Below the pieces are notes generated by a model that was not told the DNA's origin, did not search any database, and was given only the letters and a program-made list of their open reading frames with translations. Below, one piece after another: positions 34,770-42,373 of a stretch of 64,000 nt of DNA; the stretch's first letter is position 1; every line of letters begins with the position of its first letter. The stretch covers positions 4,774,001-4,838,000 of the forward strand of contig NC_014640.1 in assembly GCF_000165835.1 (NCBI RefSeq). The letters run 5' to 3'. The stretch comes from Achromobacter xylosoxidans A8. Lineage in GTDB: Bacteria > Pseudomonadota > Gammaproteobacteria > Burkholderiales > Burkholderiaceae_B. Both the position numbers and the translations under genes were made by a program.

Positions 34770-36065
34770 ATGAGCACGCACCGCCGCCTTTCCACCTTGC
34801 ATCTGCTGGGCCTGTTCGCCTTCACGGCGCTGGCCCTGAACGACGACCGCTTCGTCCTGGGGGTCGGCAGCTTCAAGCTGTCGCCCTTCGATTTCCTGTT
34901 CGTCGCCATGCTGGTGGTCAAGGCGCTGCGGCTCGCGGACCCCGCGGCCTATGCGCTTCCCCGCGGCCCGCTGGGCATGCTGCTGGGTATCCAGGCCCTG
35001 TCGGTGATCTACCTGCTGCTGGTATCGCTACACCACCCGGGCATCGAGACCGGCGACGTGGCGCGCGACCTGCGCATCGTGTTCTATTTCCTGTGCACGC
35101 CCTTTCTTTGCTACAAGGACATCGACAGCCCGGCAGCCTATGCGGTGCTGCAGAAATACATCGTGGCGTCTTGCCTGGCCGTCGCCACCCTGATGCTGGC
35201 CGAGCAGCTGCAGGGCTTCAGCGTGGCGAATCCGCTGCGCAACGTGCGGCTGGGCGTCTGGGCCATTCCGTTCGGCGTGGTGTCGCTGCTGTACTTCCGG
35301 CGCACCCTCAATGTTTCCGGACCCAAGGCCTACGCGCTGACCGTCTACATGCTGCTGGCCCTGGTGTTTTCACTGAACCGCAGCCAATACCTGCAGCTGG
35401 CGATCTCGGTAATCATCGCCGTGCTGCTGGGCGCGGGCCCCGAAATCCGGCGGCGCGCCGTCCTGGTCTTCGCGCCCGCCGCGGTCGCCGGCGTGCTGGT
35501 GTTCGCCAGCATCGGCTACCTGGACGTTTTGACCAATCGCATCTTCAGCGTCGAGCGCCTGGACGAAGACTCCAGCTATGGCGCGCGCGTCCAGGAAATG
35601 CAGGGGCAGATGGACTTCTTCGCCGAAAGCCCGGTGTTCGGCAAGGGCGCGGGCTTTCGCAGCTGGGTCATGGGCGAGAACGGCTTCGAGCTAAGCACCT
35701 TCGCCCACAACTCCTGGGCCTTTTATCTGATGAAGTTCGGCGTGGTCGGGACCATCATGATCATGCTGCCGCCCGTGCTCATCCTGCTGCTGACCCTGCT
35801 GCGACGATATGCGCATCCGGGCCTGGAGCTGCACCGGCGCTACCTGCTGGCCACCGCTCCCATCTACATCTTCATCGACTCGCTTTCCGGCGGCCTGGCC
35901 TACGCGCCCAAGACCGCCTTCACCGGCTTCCTGCTGTGCTATTGCCTGTCGCTCATGCGCAATGCCCAGCTCATGCCCGTGCCAGAACAAGGAACGACAT
36001 CCGCCCCCAGCCACCGTCCGGACGTTGCGCGCCGGACGCCAACTCGAGTGATCCCACATGCCTGA
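34770..36065 (+). CDS. O-antigen ligase/polymerase-like membrane protein (Wzy-like)
   Basis: 431 aa with about 10-12 hydrophobic segments and one large periplasmic loop (residues about 250-310) containing RVQEMQGQMDFFAESPVFGKGAG, the typical Wzy_C/O-antigen ligase loop with an Arg and a G-x-G stretch, followed by HNSWAFYLMKFGVVG. Context (next to a flippase and Wza/Wzc) favours a polymerase over a ligase. Stop overlaps the next gene by 8 nt. Confidence 0.8.
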   Translation: MSTHRRLSTLHLLGLFAFTALALNDDRFVLGVGSFKLSPFDFLFVAMLVVKALRLADPAAYALPRGPLGMLLGIQALSVIYLLLVSLHHPGIETGDVARDLRIVFYFLCTPFLCYKDIDSPAAYAVLQKYIVASCLAVATLMLAEQLQGFSVANPLRNVRLGVWAIPFGVVSLLYFRRTLNVSGPKAYALTVYMLLALVFSLNRSQYLQLAISVIIAVLLGAGPEIRRRAVLVFAPAAVAGVLVFASIGYLDVLTNRIFSVERLDEDSSYGARVQEMQGQMDFFAESPVFGKGAGFRSWVMGENGFELSTFAHNSWAFYLMKFGVVGTIMIMLPPVLILLLTLLRRYAHPGLELHRRYLLATAPIYIFIDSLSGGLAYAPKTAFTGFLLCYCLSLMRNAQLMPVPEQGTTSAPSHRPDVARRTPTRVIPHA

Positions 36066-37188
36066 TGTCTTGTTTGTTGCGCCAGACCTGCACGGCGGCG
36101 TAGGAAGATGTGTCGCTTTCATCGTGGATGCCTTGCCGGAACAAGGGGTGGATTCCGCCTTGTTCCTGCTGCGCTCGCGCATCCGCGAATACCCCGTAGC
36201 CAACCCCAAAGTCACCCGAGCCCTGCCTGTCAACGAATCTCCCGCCGCGCTGCGGCTGATGCTGCCCGTGGCCTTCTTCAAGCTGCTCCGGCAGATCCGG
36301 CGCGACAAGCCCGCCATCGTCTGCTCGCACGGCCTCTTGTGCAATATGCTGGTCATCGTGGCCAAGAAGCTGCTGCGCGGCAAGTTCAGCACGGTCGCCT
36401 TCGAGCACAGCAGCCCCGCCATCCATTACGGCGCCTCGCGCATGCGGCGCCTGAAATGCTGGCTGGTCAGCCAGACCTACCGCCGCCACGATGCGGTGGT
36501 CGGCGTATCGCGCGGCGTCAAGGAAGACCTGGTCAGCATGTTTCCGCCGCTGCGCGGCAAGGTCCACACCATCTACAACGGCGTGCCGCTGGACAATGTC
36601 CGCGCGCAGGGCGGCCGCGGCGCGGACGAAGCCTTGCAATCCGCGCCCTACCATGTGGTGGCCGTGGGCCGGCTCGAAGCGGTGAAGGACTATGCGACGC
36701 TGATAGACGCGGCCACGCTGCTGGACGACCCCGGGATCCGCTTCACCATCCTGGGCGAAGGGTCCGAGCACGCCGCCCTGCAGAAACGCATCGATGAAAG
36801 CGGCTCCCGCACCCCGGTCACCCTGGCCGGCCATATCGACAATCCGTTTCCAGTGATCGCGGGCGCCGGCGCCTTCGCCCTGACTTCCCTGCGCGAGAGC
36901 TTCGGCAATGTGCTGGTGGAAGCGCTATGCCTGGGCGTGCCGGTCATTTCCACCGACTGTCCGCATGGCCCCGCCGAAATCCTGGATTCCGGCCGCTATG
37001 GTTTGCTGGTTCCGGTGGGCGACGCAGCCGCCCTGGCCGAGGCGGTTCGCCGCCTGGCCTACGACGCGGAGATGCGCGAGAGGCTTGCGGTCCAGGGGCC
37101 CGAACGCGCCGACGCCTTTTCCCTGGAACGGCATTGCCGCAACGTCATCGCCCTCTTCCGCCCGCTGATGCAGCGCGGCACGCCCTGA
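36058..37188 (+). CDS. Glycosyltransferase family 4 (GT-B fold)
   Basis: 376 aa. N-terminal GT4 start (FVAPDLHGGVGRCVAFIVDAL), central YNGVPLDN hinge, then the donor domain: VAVGRLEAVKDYATLIDA, FTILGEGSEHAAL, and the E-x7-E segment LREGFGNVLVEALCLGVPVI-like (here LRESFGNVLVEALCLG) with CPHGPAEIL. Retaining transfer from a nucleotide sugar is expected. Starts inside the last codons of the polymerase gene. Confidence 0.9.
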   Translation: MPDVLFVAPDLHGGVGRCVAFIVDALPEQGVDSALFLLRSRIREYPVANPKVTRALPVNESPAALRLMLPVAFFKLLRQIRRDKPAIVCSHGLLCNMLVIVAKKLLRGKFSTVAFEHSSPAIHYGASRMRRLKCWLVSQTYRRHDAVVGVSRGVKEDLVSMFPPLRGKVHTIYNGVPLDNVRAQGGRGADEALQSAPYHVVAVGRLEAVKDYATLIDAATLLDDPGIRFTILGEGSEHAALQKRIDESGSRTPVTLAGHIDNPFPVIAGAGAFALTSLRESFGNVLVEALCLGVPVISTDCPHGPAEILDSGRYGLLVPVGDAAALAEAVRRLAYDAEMRERLAVQGPERADAFSLERHCRNVIALFRPLMQRGTP

Positions 37189-37201
37189 ACAGGACAGCAT
37201 C

Positions 37202-38089
37202 ATGCAGAAGATACCGGTATCGGTCGTCGTCATGACGAAGAACGAGGAACGCAACATCAACAAATGCCTGAAGGCGCTGGTCGAATTCGACGAGGTTTTC
37301 GTGGTGGACTCCAACAGTACCGACGCCACCTGCGCGATGGCGACGGCGCTGGGCGCCAAGGTCTCGAATTTCCAGTGGAACGGCAAGTATCCCAAGAAGA
37401 AGCAGTGGTGCCTGGAGCAGCTGCCGTTCTCGCATCCCGTGGTGCTCTACGTGGACGCGGACGAAGAGATGACGCCGGGCCTGGCCGCCGAGATCCGCGA
37501 AGTCCTGCCGCGCTTCGCGGCGGGCACGGGCGGCGCCTTCGTGCCGTTCGACTACGTGTTCTGCGGCAAGAAGCTGGAGCACGGACACCGCGTCTACAAG
37601 CTTGCGCTGCTGGCCCGCGACCGCTCGCGCTTCCTGGACTACGATGACCTGGACGTGGCTCACATGTGGGAAGTGGAAGGCCACTATCAGCCGCAGGTGG
37701 AAGGCGAGACCTTCGCCCTGCGCCAGCGCATGGTGCACAACGACCATGATTCGCTGTTTCACTACTTCGACAAGCACAACCGCTATTCCGACTGGGAAGC
37801 GAACCTGCGCACCAAGGGCCTGATGAACGATCCGCGCGAGGCCAATGTGGGCGCGCGCGCCCTGCTCAAGCGCATCTTCCAGGCCATGCCGTTCAAGGCG
37901 CTCACCTCGTTCCTGCATTCCTATGTCTTCCGCCTGGGCTTCCTGGACGGCAAGGCCGGCTATGACTACGCGGTGGCGCGGGCCATGTACTACTGGCAGA
38001 TCCGCATCAAGACCGAGGAAATCCAGAAGGCGCGGCAGGCCAGCGCTGCCGCCGCGCGCGACGACGCCGTGGCGGGGGCCGCCAAATGA
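37202..38089 (+). CDS. Glycosyltransferase family 2, WaaE/KdtX-like
   Basis: 295 aa inverting transferase. N-terminal VSVVVMTKNEERNINKCLKAL, EVFVVDSNSTDAT, then WNGKYPKKKQWCLEQLP and VLYVDADEEMTP with the DxD metal motif; this combination marks the WaaE-like branch of GT2, which adds glucose to LPS core in enterobacteria. Here the context is exopolysaccharide. The C-terminal part has amphipathic stretches. It overlaps the acetyltransferase gene in an ATGA. Confidence 0.87.
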   Translation: MQKIPVSVVVMTKNEERNINKCLKALVEFDEVFVVDSNSTDATCAMATALGAKVSNFQWNGKYPKKKQWCLEQLPFSHPVVLYVDADEEMTPGLAAEIREVLPRFAAGTGGAFVPFDYVFCGKKLEHGHRVYKLALLARDRSRFLDYDDLDVAHMWEVEGHYQPQVEGETFALRQRMVHNDHDSLFHYFDKHNRYSDWEANLRTKGLMNDPREANVGARALLKRIFQAMPFKALTSFLHSYVFRLGFLDGKAGYDYAVARAMYYWQIRIKTEEIQKARQASAAAARDDAVAGAAK

Positions 38090-38646
38090 GCGCCCTGCAA
38101 CGTCTGGACCGTTTCGCGCTGGCGCCTGGCCAGCGCGGCCGCTCCGCCCTGACCGTGCAGCTCTGGTGGACGGTGCAGGCGACGCTGTTCCGCTGGTCGC
38201 CGCAGGTGGCCTATGGCTTTCGCCGCTGGCTGTTGCGCTGCTTTGGCGCGCAGGTCGGCCGCAAGGTGCTGATCCGGCCTACCGCCACCGTGACCTATCC
38301 GTGGAAAGTCGAAATCGGCGACTACGCCTGGATCGGCGACGACGCGGTCATCTACAGCCTGGGCCCCATCCATATCGGCGCCCACGCCGTGGTGTCGCAG
38401 CGCAGTTACCTGTGCGCCGCCGACCACGATGCGGGGCAGCCTGAATTCCCCTTGCGCGAGCGCGCGGTGCGCATCGAGGACGGCGCCTGGGTGGCGACCG
38501 ACGTGTTCATCGGCCCCGGCGTGACCGTGGGACGCGAAGCCGTGATCGGCGCGCGCAGTTCGGTGTTCCGCAACATGCCGCCCGCCATGATTTGCCACGG
38601 CAACCCGTGCCGTCCCATCCGCCCGCGCCAGGCTGGCCCGGCATGA
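38086..38646 (+). CDS. wcaF: Colanic-acid-type O-acetyltransferase (WcaF family)
   Basis: 186 aa left-handed beta-helix acetyltransferase. Hexapeptide turns run through the middle (VEIGDYAWIGDDAVIYSLG, HIGAHAVVSQ, VFIGPGVTVGREAVIGA), with the catalytic His in CAADHDAG and a C-terminal GNPCRPIRPR. WcaF-type enzymes acetylate sugar residues of the repeat unit. Overlaps both neighbours by 4 nt. Confidence 0.87.
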   Translation: MSALQRLDRFALAPGQRGRSALTVQLWWTVQATLFRWSPQVAYGFRRWLLRCFGAQVGRKVLIRPTATVTYPWKVEIGDYAWIGDDAVIYSLGPIHIGAHAVVSQRSYLCAADHDAGQPEFPLRERAVRIEDGAWVATDVFIGPGVTVGREAVIGARSSVFRNMPPAMICHGNPCRPIRPRQAGPA

Positions 38647-39914
38647 AAATCCTCATCTACGGCATCAACTACGCGCCCGAACTCACCGGCATAGGCAAGT
38701 ACAGCGCCGAGCTGGCCGAATGGCTGGCCGCGCGCGGCCACGAGGTCAGCGTGGTCACGGCCCCGCCCTACTACCCGCAATGGCAGGTGCATGAGGGCTA
38801 CCGCGCCGGCCGCTACCGCAAGGAAATCCTGCGCGGCGTCACCGTGCGCCGCGCCCCGCTCTGGGTGCCCGGACGTCCGGGCGGCCTCAAGCGCCTGATC
38901 CACCTGGCCAGTTTCGCCCTGTCCAGCCTGCCGTCGCTGTTGCGCGCCGCCGCCGGGCGGCCGGACATCATCCTGGTGGTGGAACCCGCGCTCTTCTGCG
39001 CGCCCGCCGCCTGGCTGGCCGCGCGGCTTTGCGGAGCCCGCGCCTGGCTGCACATCCAGGATTACGAAGTCGACGCCGCGTTCGAGCTGGGGCTGCTCAA
39101 GGGCGCCGGCCTGCGCGCCACGGTGCTCCGGGCCGAACGCTGGCTGATGCGCCGCTTCGACCGCGTCTCCACCATCTCCAATCGCATGCTGGACCTGGCA
39201 CGGGCCAAGGGCGTAGACCCAGGGCGCGCCGTGCTGCTGCCGAACTGGATCGACGTGGATGCGATCGCGCCACAAGCCGGCGGCCGATATCGGGCCGAAC
39301 TGGGCATACCGGACGACGCCATCGTCGCGCTGTATTCAGGCAACATGGGCGGCAAGCAAGGCTTGCAGACCCTGGCCGACGTGGCCCGCAGGCTCGGCCG
39401 CGAGACGCGGCTGTGGTTCGTGTTCTGCGGCCAGGGGCCCGAGCGCGCGCCGTTGCAACAGCAATGCGAGGGCCTGGCCCGCGTCGTCTTCCTGGACCTG
39501 CAGCCAGCCGAACGCCTCGGTGAACTGTTGAACACCGCCGACATCCATCTGTTGCCGCAACGCGCCGGCGCCGCCGACCTGGTGATGCCGTCCAAACTGA
39601 CCGGCATGCTGGCCAGCGGCCGGCCCGTGGTGTGCGGCGCGTCGCCCGGCACCGAGCTGGCCGGCGTGGTGGCGCGCTGCGGCCTGCTGACCCCGCCCGA
39701 AGACGGCGCCGCCATGGCCGAGGCCGTGCGCAAGCTCAGCTACAACGCGCAGATCCGCGAAACGCTGGGCGCTGCGGCGCGCCAGTATGCGCAGGCGCAC
39801 CTGCATGTGGACAGCGTGCTCGCTGCGGCCGAACAGGAATTCGAGAACCTCATCGGCGCCAAGGGCAAACGTGCCGCCCGCGCGGCGCAATCCGACGCAA
39901 ACACAGGCGCCTGA
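38643..39914 (+). CDS. wcaI: Colanic-acid-type glycosyltransferase WcaI (GT4)
   Basis: 423 aa GT-B transferase. The N-terminus MKILIYGINYAPELTGIGKY is diagnostic for the WcaI family; further PPYYPQW, LHIQDYEVDAAFELG, LPNWIDVDAI, and YSGNMGGKQGLQTL. ATG 38643 overlaps the wcaF stop (ATGA). Last gene of the rightward operon; a weak hairpin follows about 80 nt downstream, before the convergent regulator. Confidence 0.9.
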   Translation: MKILIYGINYAPELTGIGKYSAELAEWLAARGHEVSVVTAPPYYPQWQVHEGYRAGRYRKEILRGVTVRRAPLWVPGRPGGLKRLIHLASFALSSLPSLLRAAAGRPDIILVVEPALFCAPAAWLAARLCGARAWLHIQDYEVDAAFELGLLKGAGLRATVLRAERWLMRRFDRVSTISNRMLDLARAKGVDPGRAVLLPNWIDVDAIAPQAGGRYRAELGIPDDAIVALYSGNMGGKQGLQTLADVARRLGRETRLWFVFCGQGPERAPLQQQCEGLARVVFLDLQPAERLGELLNTADIHLLPQRAGAADLVMPSKLTGMLASGRPVVCGASPGTELAGVVARCGLLTPPEDGAAMAEAVRKLSYNAQIRETLGAAARQYAQAHLHVDSVLAAAEQEFENLIGAKGKRAARAAQSDANTGA

Positions 39915-39992
39915 TCGCGCGCCTGACCCATCGACGCCCTGCGGGGCTCAATTTCCTGGCTGCGCTTGTCGATGGCTTGCGCGCGTCCGAAG

Positions 39993-40019
39993 GCGGAGTT
40001 CCCGCATCGGAACTTCCGC
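39993..40019. terminator. Imperfect hairpin between convergent wcaI and regulator genes
   Basis: GCGGAGTTCC (39993-40002), loop CGCATC, GGAACTTCCGC (40009-40019) with a single bulged T. It lies midway between the convergent 3' ends and could act in both directions. No U-tract on either strand. Confidence 0.4.
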
Positions 40020-40031
40020 GCTTGCGCCATC

Positions 40032-40697
40032 CTACGCGTCGGGATCGTGCTTGGCTGGCGTCGAGCCATTGCCGCTTCTGACCAGCCCCATCTGCACCGC
40101 GATGTAGGCCGCCTCCGCCTGGTTGCGCGCGTTGAGCTTCCAGTACAGGGTGCGCGCATGGCTTTTTACCGTGGCCACGGAAATGCCGACCTGCTGGCCG
40201 ATCTCCCGCATGGTCTTGCCCTGTACCAGCAATTGCAGGATTTCTTCCTGCCGTTGCGTCAATTCCCTCAGTTCCTGGGTTGGCGGATGCGATGCGCCCT
40301 GAGGTCGGGCCGCGGGCTGCGGATAGCATTCGCCGCCCGCCATCACCAGGCTGACCGCAGCCGCCAGCGCGTCGGGACTGGAGGCCTTGGGCATGTAGCC
40401 CGCGACCCCTGCCCGCGCACACGCCGCCATGACGCCCGGGTCCAGCACCGAGTAAAGCACCAGCACCAGCCGCGGCATGAAGAACGCCATCGACTGGGAC
40501 AGGAGGCCAACGTCCTGCTCGGCCAGGCCGCTGCAACCCATCACCAGCAACTCGACTGGGCGGTTGATCGAACTGGACATGGTGAGCAATTGGGCTGGCG
40601 AGATGGCCAGAATGTCATCGGTGTTCCGCGCACGCTCCAGCACATGCTGGATCGCGACACGGAGCAGAGCGTAGTCTTCGATCAGTACGGTTGTCAT
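40032..40697 (-). CDS. LuxR-family regulator with degenerate receiver domain
   Basis: 221 aa, NarL/FixJ architecture: pseudo-receiver (1-120), linker, LuxR-type HTH (about 145-205; LTQRQEEILQLLVQGKTMRE then IGISVATVKSH-type recognition helix). The receiver retains the acidic pair E7-D8, Ser83 and Lys104, but the phospho-acceptor Asp position is Gly54 (VELLVMGCSG), so regulation by phosphorylation is unlikely. Start at ATG 40697 by family alignment; ATGs at 40721 and 40757 are in frame, none with a clear ribosome-binding site. Paralogous to the gene 360 nt upstream. Control of the adjacent exopolysaccharide locus is an inference. Confidence 0.82.
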   Translation of the reverse strand: MTTVLIEDYALLRVAIQHVLERARNTDDILAISPAQLLTMSSSINRPVELLVMGCSGLAEQDVGLLSQSMAFFMPRLVLVLYSVLDPGVMAACARAGVAGYMPKASSPDALAAAVSLVMAGGECYPQPAARPQGASHPPTQELRELTQRQEEILQLLVQGKTMREIGQQVGISVATVKSHARTLYWKLNARNQAEAAYIAVQMGLVRSGNGSTPAKHDPDA

Positions 40698-41056
40698 CCC
40701 GGGGGGAACCTTGTGACGCATGGCCCATACACGGTTCCCATGACGCTGGCGCATCATTGCTGCAACGGCAGGCTGCTGGCGTCACCGACCTCACGGGAAT
40801 CTCGTCCGCGGCGCTGGATCGCGATGGCGAGGCGGAGTGGTTCGCCTTCTCGATCCAGACTTGCGGACACAACCCATGCTATCAGCGGCTACGTTCGCTG
40901 AATCTCGTTCAGGAGGATGATTGGTGGAGGAATGCAGCAGCACTGCGACCGCGGATACTGCTGTGTATGAATTAGCCAGGATGGCTATGCGCATTCCCGG
41001 CAGCAATGGAACGCGAACGTCCCAGGCTGCCGGGCAGGCAGCGCAACCTGCCTTGG
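40698..41056. other. Non-coding gap between the two LuxR-type genes
   Basis: 359 bp without a credible gene. It holds the upstream region of the first regulator, including a dyad CAGCG-N8-CGCTG at 40883-40900. Just past the second regulator's stop is a short hairpin GCTGCC-GGGCA-GGCAGC (41026-41042) without U-tract. No clear promoter hexamers. Confidence 0.5.
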
Positions 41057-41809
41057 TTACCCGAGCTTGCGCCCATAGAGCTGCCCGGCGTCCACATCCC
41101 TGCCATTGGGTTCATGCCATTCCAAGGTCGCGCCACGCTGCAGCGCCGCGTATACGGCTTCGCCCTTGTTCTTGACATGCAAGCGCTGGTAGAGCGTGCA
41201 CGCATGCGTCTTGGCCGTGGCCACCGAAATGTTCAACATCCTGCTGACGGTCTTGATCGGATAACCGCGCGCCAGCAGCACCAGCACTTCGTATTGGCGC
41301 GGCGTGATCTGCAACAGCTGCGCGCCGGCGCTGACGGGCATGGAACCCTTGCTGGCGGCGGCATCGTCGGCGTCCCTGGCCGGCAAGGCGCAGACCGCTT
41401 GCGCCGGAGCCTGCAATGCCTGTTCGCTGGGGAAGCACTGCCCGCCCGCCATGACCAGGCGAATGGCCGCTTCAAGAATCTCCACCGAAGCCGTCTTCAT
41501 CAGGCAACCGTAGACGCTGGCCCCGGGCAGGCCCTGTACCGGCATGGGCAGGGGCATCACGTCCGTCAGCAGCAGAATCCGCTTGGGCGTGAGCACGCGC
41601 TGGATTTCATGCAGCGCGCTCCATGCTTCGTCGGTATCCACCGGCAATCCGTAGATCAGCAGATCGGCGCCCGCGTGCACGCCGTCCGCCTTGGAGATGT
41701 CAGCCAAACCCATCCCCTCGATTTCCCACACATCATCCAACTTGCTCAGAATCTGCCACAACCCCAACCGCAGGAGCGGATGGGCTTCAATCAGGACCAT
41801 CTTGGCCAT
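41057..41809 (-). CDS. LuxR-family regulator with degenerate receiver domain (paralogue)
   Basis: 250 aa, same layout as its neighbour. The pseudo-receiver begins MAKMVLIEAHPLLR, where the second acidic residue is Ala9, and the acceptor Asp is again Gly54 (ADLLIYGLP); Lys105 is kept. The HTH (TPRQYEVLVLLARGYPIKTV, then MLNISVATAKTH) is intact. A linker rich in Ala/Asp (about 130-165) separates the domains. Both receiver acids lost indicates phosphorylation-independent control. ATG 41809 is preceded by GGAGGA. Probably arisen by duplication with 40032-40697. Confidence 0.85.
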   Translation of the reverse strand: MAKMVLIEAHPLLRLGLWQILSKLDDVWEIEGMGLADISKADGVHAGADLLIYGLPVDTDEAWSALHEIQRVLTPKRILLLTDVMPLPMPVQGLPGASVYGCLMKTASVEILEAAIRLVMAGGQCFPSEQALQAPAQAVCALPARDADDAAASKGSMPVSAGAQLLQITPRQYEVLVLLARGYPIKTVSRMLNISVATAKTHACTLYQRLHVKNKGEAVYAALQRGATLEWHEPNGRDVDAGQLYGRKLG

Positions 41810-42373
41810 GGTGTCCTCCCGGTTTTTCGACGGGCCTAGAAGGGATCTTCGCTGTGCTGAAGACTATTTTTTTTCCAGCCCCGCAGTGCGAGTCTGCAAT
41901 ATCCCGGAGTATCTAATGAAGCTGGCCCGGGGCATTTGGGCTGGGAGACTTTGGTAGCCAACATAACGGATGGCATGGACCCATCTTATGGTTCGAAATT
42001 GTCAAAATCAAGACGTTTCGGCTCGATATAATCCGACAAAAACAGAAATCATTCGTTAGCCTTAATCATCATCGTAAATACGGAGGAGACGCGCTCCTCA
42101 GCCGTTCCGGCGCTAGGGTTTTCACCAGCAATTCCCCATACGGAGCTTGCGCTTTCCCTATGGAACATGCAGTGCGGGCACGGGCTTCCGGCTAAGGCAG
42201 GCCATTGTTACAGCCATAAAAAAGCCGCGCCGCGGCATCCGCCGGGCGCGGCCTGGAAGTTCCGGAATCAAGGCAACAACTGTCTATATGTTTCCGCGGA
42301 CACATCAAGCCCGTGCGTCTTTCTCGTAATCGAAATATAGGTAACATTTTTATTTTTGCGTTTCCGGCACGAT
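41810..42373. other. AT-rich 564-bp non-coding stretch
   Basis: No credible gene. Distinctly richer in A/T than the rest of the window from about 41850 to 42220. Contains an imperfect palindrome ATATCCCGGAGTAT (41899-41912) upstream of the second LuxR gene, a consensus TATAAT hexamer on the plus strand at 42027-42032 without a good -35, and the minus-strand terminator at 42218-42252. Confidence 0.55.
42218..42252 (-). terminator. Intrinsic terminator after the propeller-protein gene
   Basis: On the minus strand GCCGCGCC-type arms (42252-42245 and 42231-42224, 8 bp perfect) enclose a 13-nt loop and are followed by TTTTTT (42223-42218). It lies about 120 nt downstream of the stop at 42374. Confidence 0.8.

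Noticed and set aside
41999..42032. Full sigma-70 promoter on the plus strand (TTGTCA and TATAAT)
   Set aside because: The hexamers are 22 bp apart, too far for a standard promoter; TTGACA on the opposite strand at 42000-42005 has no suitably spaced -10.
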